DNA of 36,307 nt from an uncultured Prevotellaceae bacterium (GCA_900319525.1 ONOU01000025.1:1-36307); one strand, 5' to 3'; shown: positions 26,887 through 34,854, counted from the first letter of the stretch. Numbers and translations are program-made. Notes: a model not told the origin generated them from the letters alone.

Positions 26887-29800
26887 TTATTTCAATATCA
26901 GTTTAGATGCCTTGCCAGCGGCAACGACAATATATACTCCACTCATGTTGCCAGCGATGACGTTGCGCCCGGCAGCAACGTCCACACGGCGCATCCTGCC
27001 GGCCAAATCGATGATGCTAACAACCTGATGGACAGGACTCTCGACGATAATATCCTTCCCGTTGGCATAGATGCTCACGGCCTTGCCCTCGTACAGGTTA
27101 TCGACCGACGACGAGCTATTGACGGGAATGGCAAAGCCACTTGGAGTAAGCGCCTGGCAGGCTGGCGTTACCAGTTCTATGCGATTCACATCAATATAAC
27201 CTTCAATGTTGTCTGTCGCCGTCACATCAAAGGTGAGCACAGCCCCGTTGTTGCCACTGATGGTTTTCAAGGCTGGCGAATAGCACAGTACACGTGTGGT
27301 GCCATCAGGCAACTCGTTTACTGCCAGAGTGTGGCTGTCATCGCGACCAGTCAACGCAAAGTTGCTTGCCGTCAAGCCTGCAGGCAGTTTCACGTCAAGT
27401 TGGAAGCCCGTGTAATCCAGGGTGTTCTCCAGCTCAACGCTCACCGTGCGCGTTTCACTTTGAGTCAAACAAATCGCCTTGCCCGCCATGTCGTCATCCA
27501 CATTGCTTAACGAGGGCGCACGCAGCGGTACATTCACTTGGGGATTCAGAATGATGTTGGCAATCAAGGTAATGTCCGTCACTGTGATGATGCCGTCGCC
27601 ATTCATTTCTGCGGCCTCAAGGATGAACGGATCGGGATTCATCTCCAGGATGTACTGGGCTGTCGCTACAATGTCGGTCACCGTTACATCGCCACTGTCG
27701 TTCACATCACCAGGAATGATGTGGTTCACGGTAATCACAGCAACCGAAATGCTTTGACTATCAATTTCTGACAGATCAGCAAGGGTGTAACGGGTGTTCC
27801 TCAGTCTCACCACGCCATCGGCAGCCTCCTTAGATACCTTCACCGGGAGGTAAAACAACTCACCCCTGTCACCCGTGAACGCGCTGTTATCGGTCGAGTA
27901 GCACAGTATGCGTATCTTGCCGTCGGCCAGTTTATTGGCCATGACGGTGTGGCTGGCACTGGCACGGGCCGACAGGCCGATGTCATACTTGCCGTCCTTG
28001 GTGGCGAGTTCGTAGCCCTCGGGCAGTTCGACATCGGTCTGGAAGGCCACCACGTCGCTCTCGTTCCACAACTCAACGGGGAGGATAATGGTGTCGCCTG
28101 CATCAACGGTGGCATCGTGCATCTGCAGCCAGTAGCCCTGAACAGGTGTTACAACTGCTGGCACCTCGACCACCCTGCGGGCAGTGTCGCTGATGAGTAT
28201 GCCCTCGGCTTGAGCAGTCGCGGTCACGACGACAGAGCGGTCCACGCCAGAGCGTACGTAGTGCACGGTATTGTATTCGTTATAGAAACCGTCTAAATAA
28301 AGTTTGACGATGCCCTCACCCGTCGCGCTGATGTTCACCCACTCATCAGTCACTTCGACCGTGATTTCGGGCATGGGGGTCTTTTCCAGTACCGTGGTGT
28401 CAGGTTCTTCCCCACCAGGGCGGGACTGTATGAACTTGTAATCCATGTAGTCGCCGGGGATGGCGAAGCGTACCACCGCCTCACGGTAGTTAGTGCCCTC
28501 GGGCAGTGGAGCGGCATAAACCTCGGCATTGACAAGCTGGTCCCTGACATCGTTCAGGTCGATGTCGAGCCATGAAGGCAATTCACCACCGTCGCAGGTG
28601 ATGCTCCATGACCAACTGTCGCCAGCGGGCGTCCAGGAGGCAATCTGGATGCTGCGCAGGGTCACAGTGTCACCATAGGCATCGGTATAGCTGTCCTCCA
28701 TGACGCCGCCAGCGGCTGGGAAAGTATATTCATAGTCATCCATCCAATTATTGCTCAGCAAGAAGGGCTGTTCGGTGACCAGGAAGACAGACAAGCCGGT
28801 CTTCATCTCCCCTGTCGAGAAGAAATTGTTCAGGCCCTTCCACTGGTAACGGCCGTCAAAATTGCCGTCGGCATCATCCATACCCACTTTTATGAAGGCA
28901 CGCTCGCCAAAACCGTCAGTGTAATGGAAATCATTACCGATCAGCATAGTAAAGTCTTGTAATGCCGACAGCGTAGGGTCATTATAGCCCTCAAACACAA
29001 CCAGGATGGCGTCGTCGATAGTGGGTTCGGTATCTACAAGGCCGGCAGGGAAGTCCTCGTCGGGAGCATAAAGCGGGAACGTGATGAGCGTGAGGTCGTT
29101 CTCGTTATTACCTGGCCTCACATGGGCCACACCGGTAGCGATGGGCTCGCCCAAGTCTTCGGGCAGGACGACACAGGTGGTGTCCTGATAGTCAGGCAAG
29201 TTGTTCAAGCGGTAAATCTTGCATGTCATCTCAGTGTTGTCCGTGACTTTCAAGTGCGAGACCATGAGCACCACCTGCTTGAGCAGATAGGGATGCTCGG
29301 GTTTTTCAAAGGCCTGCGCGATACCGTCGGCATGAACGCCCTTGGCGTTGCCGCTGTTCTTGCCGAACCACCAGCCATTGTCGTTGCTGCCATAAGGCGT
29401 CATACCAGCGTAGTAGGTGAATGGGTAAGACGACTCACTGTTCATGGCGAAATCTACGCTTGACTTGAGCAACTCGGCCTCGTCATCAAGAGCGCTCCAT
29501 TCAGGCCAGGGCAGAATTGCCGAGATCTCACCCTCAAGGGGCGTGGCCATCATGTAGTTGTAGGTTTTCTCGTCATCGCTCACCGACAGCATGGGCACAT
29601 CGAGAAATACAGGCGGATAATCTATCGTGAGATCCTTGCTGCGGTTCACGTTAATGTCGAAGCTTTCATCGGTCAGCATGTCATAGTAAGGCACGACCCA
29701 GTCATAACGAGGCTCACCGATGGTGCCCGAGGCAAAGCCGTTGAAAGTGTACGGCTTATAAGGCTTGATGTGAAGGATGGACATCCTGTACATGCCCAAG

Positions 29801-30069
29801 AAGTCGTTAGTGCTTCGATCCATTGCACACCAGCCGGGGAAGGCGCCGGCAGGGCGACGGTAATACACTTCGGCACCTCTAGTGGCACGGCGAGGTGCCT
29901 GTTCAAAGGTTGTGCCGGACTCATGCATCTGCATCTCCTGCATTAGTGCCTGGGGCTTGCCTCTCACGAGTGTCGGCGTCGATGCCATCGACATCGTCGG
30001 CCGCTTCAGCTGCGCGTTGGCCGGCAACAGCATGAGTGCGGCAACGGCCATAAGAAACATTCTTTTCAT
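26887..30069 (-). CDS. Large secreted protein with cohesin-like, dockerin-like and T9SS-type sorting domains
   Basis: A 1060-residue protein with a signal peptide (MKRMFLMAVAALMLLPANAQ). Residues about 50-570 form an aromatic-rich unknown region. Residues about 640-775 look cohesin-like (VDAGDTIILPVELWN, ELPEGYEL, GELFYLPVKVS). Residues about 783-845 form a dockerin-like double calcium-loop unit (GDVNDSGDVTVTDIVATAQYI and MNGDGIITVTDITLIANII). Residues about 853-976 are a second cohesin-like domain (VSVELENTLDYTGFQLDV). Residues about 990-1060 resemble a type A T9SS C-terminal sorting domain (VSIIDLAGRMRRV, GVYIVVAAGKASKLILK). Export to the cell surface through T9SS, or periplasmic or surface retention, is inferred. 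It is 43 bp behind the OMP gene, so probably co-transcribed. Confidence 0.75.
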   Translation of the reverse strand: MKRMFLMAVAALMLLPANAQLKRPTMSMASTPTLVRGKPQALMQEMQMHESGTTFEQAPRRATRGAEVYYRRPAGAFPGWCAMDRSTNDFLGMYRMSILHIKPYKPYTFNGFASGTIGEPRYDWVVPYYDMLTDESFDINVNRSKDLTIDYPPVFLDVPMLSVSDDEKTYNYMMATPLEGEISAILPWPEWSALDDEAELLKSSVDFAMNSESSYPFTYYAGMTPYGSNDNGWWFGKNSGNAKGVHADGIAQAFEKPEHPYLLKQVVLMVSHLKVTDNTEMTCKIYRLNNLPDYQDTTCVVLPEDLGEPIATGVAHVRPGNNENDLTLITFPLYAPDEDFPAGLVDTEPTIDDAILVVFEGYNDPTLSALQDFTMLIGNDFHYTDGFGERAFIKVGMDDADGNFDGRYQWKGLNNFFSTGEMKTGLSVFLVTEQPFLLSNNWMDDYEYTFPAAGGVMEDSYTDAYGDTVTLRSIQIASWTPAGDSWSWSITCDGGELPSWLDIDLNDVRDQLVNAEVYAAPLPEGTNYREAVVRFAIPGDYMDYKFIQSRPGGEEPDTTVLEKTPMPEITVEVTDEWVNISATGEGIVKLYLDGFYNEYNTVHYVRSGVDRSVVVTATAQAEGILISDTARRVVEVPAVVTPVQGYWLQMHDATVDAGDTIILPVELWNESDVVAFQTDVELPEGYELATKDGKYDIGLSARASASHTVMANKLADGKIRILCYSTDNSAFTGDRGELFYLPVKVSKEAADGVVRLRNTRYTLADLSEIDSQSISVAVITVNHIIPGDVNDSGDVTVTDIVATAQYILEMNPDPFILEAAEMNGDGIITVTDITLIANIILNPQVNVPLRAPSLSNVDDDMAGKAICLTQSETRTVSVELENTLDYTGFQLDVKLPAGLTASNFALTGRDDSHTLAVNELPDGTTRVLCYSPALKTISGNNGAVLTFDVTATDNIEGYIDVNRIELVTPACQALTPSGFAIPVNSSSSVDNLYEGKAVSIYANGKDIIVESPVHQVVSIIDLAGRMRRVDVAAGRNVIAGNMSGVYIVVAAGKASKLILK

Positions 30070-30112
30070 ATCTTTTCAATTTAGAGGTTATTGATTATTT
30101 AACCCTTAAACT

Positions 30113-30619
30113 TTAAAATCGGTAGGAAGCACCAATGCCGAACACCACTTGGCTGGCATGGCTGATGATCTGGTACTTGACCTCGGCATTCAGGCTCAGG
30201 TGGTCACCCAACAGATATTCAAAACCGCCGCCCACGTTTGCGCCGACCTTCGATTCTGTCTGCCCGTCAACGCCAAGGTTCATGCCGCCGTAGCTGATGT
30301 TCACGCCATCGGCATGCCAGATGCCCAGGCACACACCTGCCAGCGGATAGAGGCGCACCTTCTCTCCAATGCCAAACAGGTAATTGGCCTCCAAGTTCAC
30401 GTCAAAGGCGTTCACGCCACTGTGCTTGAAGTAGTAGTTGCCCGACAGGTTGGCCCTGAAGGCGTCCGTCAGACAGTATTTCACATGCGGGCCCACACCG
30501 GCCGTTTCGGCTTTAGATCCATAAACCACTTGGCCGCCAACGGCCCACTTTCCACCCTCGGCATGAACCATGACCATGGTTGCTGCCATCACAATAACTA
30601 AAAGAATCCTTTTCATCAT
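30113..30619 (-). CDS. Small outer-membrane beta-barrel protein
   Basis: A 168-residue protein with a signal peptide (MMKRILLVIVMAATMVMVHA). The mature sequence shows eight alternating strands of an OmpA-N/OMP_b-brl-type barrel (GKWAVGGQVVYG, VGPHVKYCLTD, ANLSGNYYF, DVNLEANYLFG, YPLAGVCLG, VGANVGGGFEYLL, SLNAEVKYQII) and ends with the insertion signal ...GIGASYRF. Two adjacent ATG codons (30619 and 30616) are possible starts. It is the first gene of the operon with the 1060-residue secreted protein and is preceded by a leader of about 290 nt. It may anchor or export its partner, but this is only inferred. Confidence 0.85.
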   Translation of the reverse strand: MMKRILLVIVMAATMVMVHAEGGKWAVGGQVVYGSKAETAGVGPHVKYCLTDAFRANLSGNYYFKHSGVNAFDVNLEANYLFGIGEKVRLYPLAGVCLGIWHADGVNISYGGMNLGVDGQTESKVGANVGGGFEYLLGDHLSLNAEVKYQIISHASQVVFGIGASYRF

Positions 30620-30681
30620 GACATTTAATATTTAACTGGTTAATAGGTATATGTGACTTAAATATCTAAGGTAGGGTCCAA

Positions 30682-30712
30682 CAACTTCCCCCCTTAGATA
30701 AGAGGGAAGTTG
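30682..30712 (-). other. Hairpin in the long leader of the OMP operon
   Basis: CAACTTCCC (30682-30690) / GGGAAGTTG (30704-30712), perfect 9-bp stem with a 13-nt loop, about 65 nt upstream of the OMP start in the inferred transcript. There is no T run on the minus strand, so a regulatory or stabilising role is more likely than termination. Confidence 0.5.
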
Positions 30713-30914
30713 CTAATCACCTTATTATGATGTTGATAGAGTTCCATTCATACTTTAGAGACTTGAGTATGTGATTATATTTCTTTCTTGGAATCAGGCT
30801 AGACGAATGTTAACTCATTGCACATCTGCCTTTTGTAAGTCGTTTTGGCCAAACAGGATTGATGTGGTTACCAGGCCCATTATGGCAGGACAAAATACCC
30901 TAAAACGTACATTG

Positions 30915-30946
30915 CAAAATTACTGCTATCAATATGACCGGCCAAA
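30915..30946 (-). promoter_or_regulatory. Probable promoter of the OMP operon
   Basis: On the minus strand TTTG (30946-30943), 20 bp, TAATTTTG (30922-30915). It would make a 5' leader of about 290 nt before 30619. Confidence 0.5.
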
Positions 30947-31290
30947 CAATTCCGCACCATTTTGACTTCATTTTAACAATTGCAAATATTTGATTTTTAA
31001 GCATTTAATAAATAAAAAGTTCATTCTGCCTAAAATGAACTTCATCCGATGGTTTTCGATGATTTTCAGCGTCAATTTGAGGGTCAGAAATCGACCCGAA
31101 ATCCAGATTTCGCCCCAATCTCTTCATCGCAGCCATGACTAAGCACAACCGCAGGACCATCTAATAGGAAATCCCATCAGATGGCCCTGCTGCTGCAACA
31201 ATATACTTGTTTTAGGATGCTTTCTCTTTACATAGGGATGCGGATGCCCTCAGCAAAAATCAGAATCCTCAGGGTTGTTTTAAAGTTTGA
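30947..31290. other. Non-coding spacer with two hairpins
   Basis: No gene seen. AAGTTCATT (31017-31025) / AATGAACTT (31034-31042) is a perfect 9-bp hairpin with an 8-nt loop. CAGGACCATCT (31152-31162) / AGATGGCCCTG (31179-31189) is an 11-bp stem with one mismatch. Neither has a T tail on the minus strand, so no clear terminator of the CDF gene is identified. Confidence 0.5.
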
Positions 31291-32394
31291 CTACTCGCTG
31301 TAATTGTGGTCGATGACGATGGTGAGGTGGTCGTCAGGGATGAGGGGTTGAACCTCGGCGATAAGTTCCTGGATGAAGGCGGCATCGTCGTGGATGGTGA
31401 GGTCGGGGACGATATCGACCGACACGCGGCGCTCATCCTCAAAGTAGTAGAAGCCATGCACCTGCTCGATGTGCTCGTGAGCTGCAAGGGCCTGCATGAT
31501 GGTGTGCTGCAGCTGGGCACGGCGGTTGTCGCCCGTGGCGACGGCATACACGCCAACGGTCATCACGATGCCGTGACGGGCAAACATCTCCTCGCTGATG
31601 CGTCGCGTGAGGCCGTGAATCTGGTGGGCATCCATCGTGTCAAGAACGTTGACGTGCAGCGATCCGATCTGCACATCAGGGCCGTAGTTGTGGACGATGA
31701 TGTCAAACACGCCGTGCACACCGTCAAAGTCGGCCACTTCATGCTTGATCTGGGACAGTAATTCGGGCGAAATCTTGGCTCCCAGCAACTCGTTGACGGG
31801 CGAGGCGAGCATCTCGATACCGGCTTTGATGATGACCAGCGAGATGAGGGCGCCCAGGATACCATCGAGCGAGACATGCCACAGCAGCATCACTCCTGCC
31901 GAGACGAGCGTGGCTAGCGTGATAACGGCGTCGAACAGGGCATCGGACCCCGAGGCAATGAGTGCGTCGCTCTTGAGTTTCTCGCCCTGCTTTTTCACGT
32001 ATTGCCCCAGCACCAGTTTCACCACGATGGCCACAATGATGACGATAAGGGTCGTTGTCGTGTAAGTGGGTGTGGTGGGATTGAAGATTTTCTTTACTGA
32101 CTCGATGAGCGAGGTCACTCCTGCCGTGAGCACGATCACGGCGATGATGATGGCACTGAAGTACTCGATGCGCCCAAACCCGAAGGGGTGCTTCCTGTCG
32201 GCTGGACGCTGCGAGAGCTTGGTGCCCACAATGGTGATGACACTCGACAGCGCGTCGCTCAGGTTGTTTACTGCATCCATGACAATGGCTACCGAACTGG
32301 CCAGCAAGCCCACGCCGGCCTTGAATGCCGCCAGCAGCACATTGGCGATGATGCCAATCCAACTGGTTCTGATAATCTGTGAAGAACGATTCAT
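31291..32394 (-). CDS. Cation diffusion facilitator (CDF) metal exporter, Mn-type site suggested
   Basis: A 367-residue inner-membrane metal/H+ antiporter with six transmembrane helices and a cytoplasmic C-terminal domain. The family signature HPFGFGRIEYFS is at 69-80. The transport-site motif in helix 2 reads N43-x-x-x-D47 (NNLSD) and in helix 5 D151-x-x-x-D155 (DALFD). In the CDF family zinc carriers usually have H/D-x-x-x-D in helix 2, while N/D-x-x-x-D with D-x-x-x-D is typical of manganese (or iron) carriers, so Mn export is favoured. The long C-terminal part (215-367) contains two ferredoxin-like regulatory segments. The start codon is immediately preceded by the A-rich leader repeat. 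Confidence 0.92.
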   Translation of the reverse strand: MNRSSQIIRTSWIGIIANVLLAAFKAGVGLLASSVAIVMDAVNNLSDALSSVITIVGTKLSQRPADRKHPFGFGRIEYFSAIIIAVIVLTAGVTSLIESVKKIFNPTTPTYTTTTLIVIIVAIVVKLVLGQYVKKQGEKLKSDALIASGSDALFDAVITLATLVSAGVMLLWHVSLDGILGALISLVIIKAGIEMLASPVNELLGAKISPELLSQIKHEVADFDGVHGVFDIIVHNYGPDVQIGSLHVNVLDTMDAHQIHGLTRRISEEMFARHGIVMTVGVYAVATGDNRRAQLQHTIMQALAAHEHIEQVHGFYYFEDERRVSVDIVPDLTIHDDAAFIQELIAEVQPLIPDDHLTIVIDHNYSE

Positions 32395-32433
32395 TTATTA
32401 GTTGTTAGTTTTTAGTCCTTAGTTTTTAGTTTT
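32395..32433 (-). repeat. A-rich leader repeat before the CDF gene
   Basis: On the minus strand it reads variants of AAAACTAAAAACTAACAACT right up to the ATG at 32394. Same family and orientation as before tsaD and the Dcu-type gene. Confidence 0.75.
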
Positions 32434-32444
32434 CATCTTCAGTA

Positions 32445-32480
32445 TTGCGAAATTTTTCGCAACGAAATTTTTCGCAATAA
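32445..32480. repeat. Tandem TTGCGAAA palindromes
   Basis: TTGCGAAATTTTTCGCAA (32445-32462) is a perfect palindrome with a 2-nt centre. It is followed directly by a second unit lacking its first bases (32463-32480). It sits at the 3' side of the AAA_14 remnant. A comparable TTTTGCG...CGCAAAA hairpin is at 16817-16861. Confidence 0.75.
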
Positions 32481-32503
32481 TCAATTCACTGTTTTACAAC
32501 TGT

Positions 32504-32689
32504 TTAATAAAGAAATCCGAAAAGCCACAAGGGTATTTTTTTACCATTGCCAATCTCGATGTCATCAACGGCAAGATAACTGTTATCCATGTCTTTTATT
32601 TGTTCAAATGACTTGCGGTGTCCTCCCACTTCTATAGTGTGGAGATTGTCAATAAGGAAAAATTGTAGATTCCAGTCAACAAAAATAGC
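32504..32689 (-). pseudogene. C-terminal remnant of an AAA_14/DUF4143 ATP-binding protein
   Basis: On the minus strand about 60 codons encode a segment with TIEVGGHRKSFEQIKD, AVDDIEIGNGKK and a terminal IPLWLFGFLY. This is the highly characteristic C-terminus of Bacteroidetes ATP-binding proteins with AAA_14 and DUF4143 domains (VGG-x-x-K-x-x-x-QI..., ...DDIE-x-G...IPLW-x-FG-x-x-Y). The ATPase core of about 350 residues is absent. Upstream, the frame runs into the terminator and 3' end of the neighbouring hypothetical gene, which it overlaps out of frame. A deletion remnant, not a functional gene. Confidence 0.6.
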
Positions 32690-32721
32690 CTCAAATTGTT
32701 GATTGCAACCAACAATTTGAG
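32690..32721 (-). terminator. Terminator overlapping the stop of the 157-aa gene
   Basis: Perfect 12-bp inverted repeat CTCAAATTGTTG (32690-32701) / CAACAATTTGAG (32710-32721), 8-nt loop. On the minus strand it is followed by GCTATTTTTG. The stop codon of the hypothetical gene lies in the distal arm. Confidence 0.7.
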
Positions 32722-33164
32722 ACTTTTGGGGGTTGCCAAACATGGAGGCCGGCTGCGGTGGCGAGTTGGGTGAAGAGTTGCAGCAGGTCGGGTGACGGGT
32801 TGTACAGGGTCAAATGGGTGTCACCATCGCTGGCGGTAATCATCGCATCACCGTCGTCGATCAGGACGCACAGGTGGCCGCCCAGCATGGCCTCGTCGAG
32901 CCATGTGACCAGCGTGGCGGGATCGGGATTCTTGATCCAGCCTTCACCGCGGTCCACTGTCAAGTCATGATAACAGTTCAGATTCAACACCACGTCGGCA
33001 AACTGGCGAACCAAGCGCTCACGGTGCTCGCTGGCCAGATAATACGTCTCCACGGCAAAGAACTGCCCGCGGCTCTCTTGCGGCACCTGCATCGGCAGGA
33101 AGTCAACCACCCAATAGGGTGCCTCCTGCAGCCGTTCCGTTATTTCGTCAAAATTCTCGTCCAT
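32691..33164 (-). CDS. Conserved-looking hypothetical cytosolic protein
   Basis: A 157-residue protein. The start at ATG 33164 (MDENFDEITERLQEAPYWVVDFLP) is preferred over a TTG 12 bp upstream because the -7 box overlaps that TTG. The sequence is acidic with no signal peptide or membrane segment: a helix and the motif APYWVVDFLPMQVP, then QFFAVETYYL, a helical region, and a beta-rich second half (HLCVLIDDGDAMITASDGDTHLTLYNPSPDLL). The last about 12 residues are encoded within a terminator hairpin, so the natural C-terminus may have been altered when the adjacent ATPase remnant arose. No family recognised. Divergently transcribed from the PASTA gene. Confidence 0.7.
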   Translation of the reverse strand: MDENFDEITERLQEAPYWVVDFLPMQVPQESRGQFFAVETYYLASEHRERLVRQFADVVLNLNCYHDLTVDRGEGWIKNPDPATLVTWLDEAMLGGHLCVLIDDGDAMITASDGDTHLTLYNPSPDLLQLFTQLATAAGLHVWQPPKVSNCWLQSTI

Positions 33165-33173
33165 TTTCGCCCA

Positions 33174-33206
33174 CAAAGGTAACTAAAAAACAAAGGTATA
33201 ACCAAA
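33174..33206 (-). promoter_or_regulatory. Promoter of the 157-aa hypothetical gene
   Basis: On the minus strand TTTG (33206-33203), 21 bp, TACCTTTG (33181-33174). The -7 box ends 9 nt before the ATG, so the leader would be very short. A second TACCTTTG lies at 33198-33191. Confidence 0.6.
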
Positions 33207-33232
33207 TATCCGGAAAAAAACAGGTGAACTTG

Positions 33233-33263
33233 TTGGTTTGATGCGTGTCTTTCACTACCTTTG
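33233..33263 (+). promoter_or_regulatory. Promoter of the PASTA-rluD unit
   Basis: TTG (33233-33235), 20 bp, TACCTTTG (33256-33263). It forms a compact divergent promoter region with the hypothetical gene on the other strand. Confidence 0.65.
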
Positions 33264-33291
33264 CAGGTTGTAACCATTCAAATGAATTACC

Positions 33292-34083
33292 GTGAGCAAT
33301 AATAACGACAACAATAAGAGCGGATTTGACCGCATGCGCGACCGTCACCCGATACTGGTAAACTCTGGCTTGATGGTACTGGCGCTGGTAGCGTTGGGCT
33401 ATATCGCCCTGCTGTTTATCGACGTGTTCACCTCCCATGGCCAGCAGGTACAGGTGCCCGACGTGCGCAACCTGCCGCTGGAGAAGGCCATCGACATCCT
33501 GGAGGATGCGGGGTTGAGGTGGGAAATCAGTGACTCGACCACGTTCTATGAGAACTTCAAGCCGGGTACTGTCATCGATCAGGACCCCAAGGCAAAATCC
33601 TATATCAAGAAAATCCGTATCATCTACCTGAACGTCAACGCCATGCATGCGCCCATCATCGCGTTGCCCAAGTTGGTTGACCTGCCTGGACGACAGGGTA
33701 TGGCGACACTCAAGGCGATGGGATTCAAGCACGTGACCATGGACAGCATACCCAGCGAGATGGACGGACTCATCTTGCAGGTGACTGTTGACGGACACAA
33801 TGTTGCGCCAGGCAAACCCGTCAGCGTGAACAGCAAGATCAAAATCACTGTGGGCGACGGTTCGATTGTGGATCTTAACCCCGAGCAGATTCTTGATCCC
33901 GCCTTGATGGACTCCATCGATGAGGCCAACTACAAGGATGCTCAGGAGACCTATGAGCAGCAGCTGAAGGAGGCCCAGGCCCGCGCCGAGCAAGAGCGCA
34001 AGGCCCAGGCCAGCGAGGAGAAAAAAGACAAGGACAAAGATAAGGAAAAGAAAAAAGAGCCCGACAAGGCCAAGAAGAACTGA
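33292..34083 (+). CDS. PASTA-domain membrane protein
   Basis: A 263-residue protein starting with GTG at 33292. An in-frame TGA at 33283 rules out longer forms, and an ATG at 33334 is the alternative. The cytoplasmic N-tail of about 20 residues is Asn-rich. A transmembrane helix spans about 23-45 (VNSGLMVLALVALGYIALLFI). Two PASTA domains follow, about 53-118 (VQVPDVRNLPLEKAIDILEDAGL...PGTVIDQDPKA) and about 122-190 (LPKLVDLPGRQGMATLKAMGF...VAPGKPVSVNSKIKITVG). PASTA domains bind peptidoglycan or beta-lactam-like ligands. There is no kinase domain. The C-terminal 40 residues are a Lys/Glu/Asp-rich coil. In Bacteroidales a PASTA gene commonly precedes an rluD-type gene, as it does here apart from one inserted gene. 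Confidence 0.9.
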   Translation: MSNNNDNNKSGFDRMRDRHPILVNSGLMVLALVALGYIALLFIDVFTSHGQQVQVPDVRNLPLEKAIDILEDAGLRWEISDSTTFYENFKPGTVIDQDPKAKSYIKKIRIIYLNVNAMHAPIIALPKLVDLPGRQGMATLKAMGFKHVTMDSIPSEMDGLILQVTVDGHNVAPGKPVSVNSKIKITVGDGSIVDLNPEQILDPALMDSIDEANYKDAQETYEQQLKEAQARAEQERKAQASEEKKDKDKDKEKKKEPDKAKKN

Positions 34084-34165
34084 TCTTTGATGTCCTTTTT
34101 GGGGAAAAGCAGCTCTTGCTGTTTCTAGATACAGCAGACCACGTCAACATATTAAAACACTGAAA

Positions 34166-34813
34166 ATGGCAACCAGTTTTTACACCAAATGCGAGAATGC
34201 CAATTTGGCAAAGATTCTGGAGAAGAAGGGTTATACCTTTTTCACAAAGGGCTCTTATAATCTGAATATCATCGGCATCAGGTCAAATCAAGGGGGCAAA
34301 GTGACCAACCTGTATGACGATGCCCTTGTCGTGGTTTACAAGACCCCTTCAGGACAATGGACCAAGCAGATCTATCGCATCACTACAGAACCTGGTACTT
34401 ACTATATGACCAAGAGTCTGCTTAATCCCAAGGGGACCAGCATCCTGGCCCCGGGACAATACCGCGGCTGCTGGGCTATCGGGAAACACGCGGGCAAATA
34501 CAAGGCGCTGGTGCAGAAGAAGAGGGTCTTTGTTTATCGTGATAATAACAGGGACATGGTGTATGATCTGAAACCCGAGAAACTCGACACTGGTGTTTTT
34601 GGAATCAATATTCACCGGTCCAATGAGTTTAAGACCAGTGTCTTTGTAAACAAGTATTCTGCGGGATGCCAAGTGTTTGCCGACCCTGACCAGTTCCGCT
34701 CTTTTATGAGGCTGTGCGAGAAACAGCGGGAATACTTCAAGAGCAACAGTTTCACATACACCCTTTTAAATGAGAGTGACCTCATTTATTCATTGACAGG
34801 CAAGAAGAAATAA
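34166..34813 (+). CDS. Phage-type YkuD-like (L,D-transpeptidase-fold) protein, probable cell-wall enzyme
   Basis: A 215-residue cytosolic-looking protein without a signal peptide. Recognisable features are KGYTFFTKGSYNLNIIGIRS (21-40), DDALVVVYKTPSGQW, PGTYYMTKSLLNPKGTSIL, APGQYRG, and a catalytic-looking motif with H150 (FGINIHRS) and S165-A-G-C168 (NKYSAGCQVF). The H...S-x-G-C spacing of 18 resembles the L,D-transpeptidase (YkuD) active site. I recall close sequence patterns in putative endolysins of Bacteroides phages, which would fit the lack of a signal peptide. It sits between the PASTA gene and rluD (82 and 41 bp gaps), with no other phage genes. A domesticated or stranded phage gene is inferred. 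Confidence 0.6.
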   Translation: MATSFYTKCENANLAKILEKKGYTFFTKGSYNLNIIGIRSNQGGKVTNLYDDALVVVYKTPSGQWTKQIYRITTEPGTYYMTKSLLNPKGTSILAPGQYRGCWAIGKHAGKYKALVQKKRVFVYRDNNRDMVYDLKPEKLDTGVFGINIHRSNEFKTSVFVNKYSAGCQVFADPDQFRSFMRLCEKQREYFKSNSFTYTLLNESDLIYSLTGKKK

Positions 34814-34854
34814 GAACCTCCGCGAGGAGAAAGAAAAGAAAAAACAATCACATC

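Noticed and set aside
30771-30965. 64-codon open frame in the OMP upstream spacer
   Set aside because: No start context, no conserved features, and it overlaps the probable promoter of the minus-strand OMP operon.
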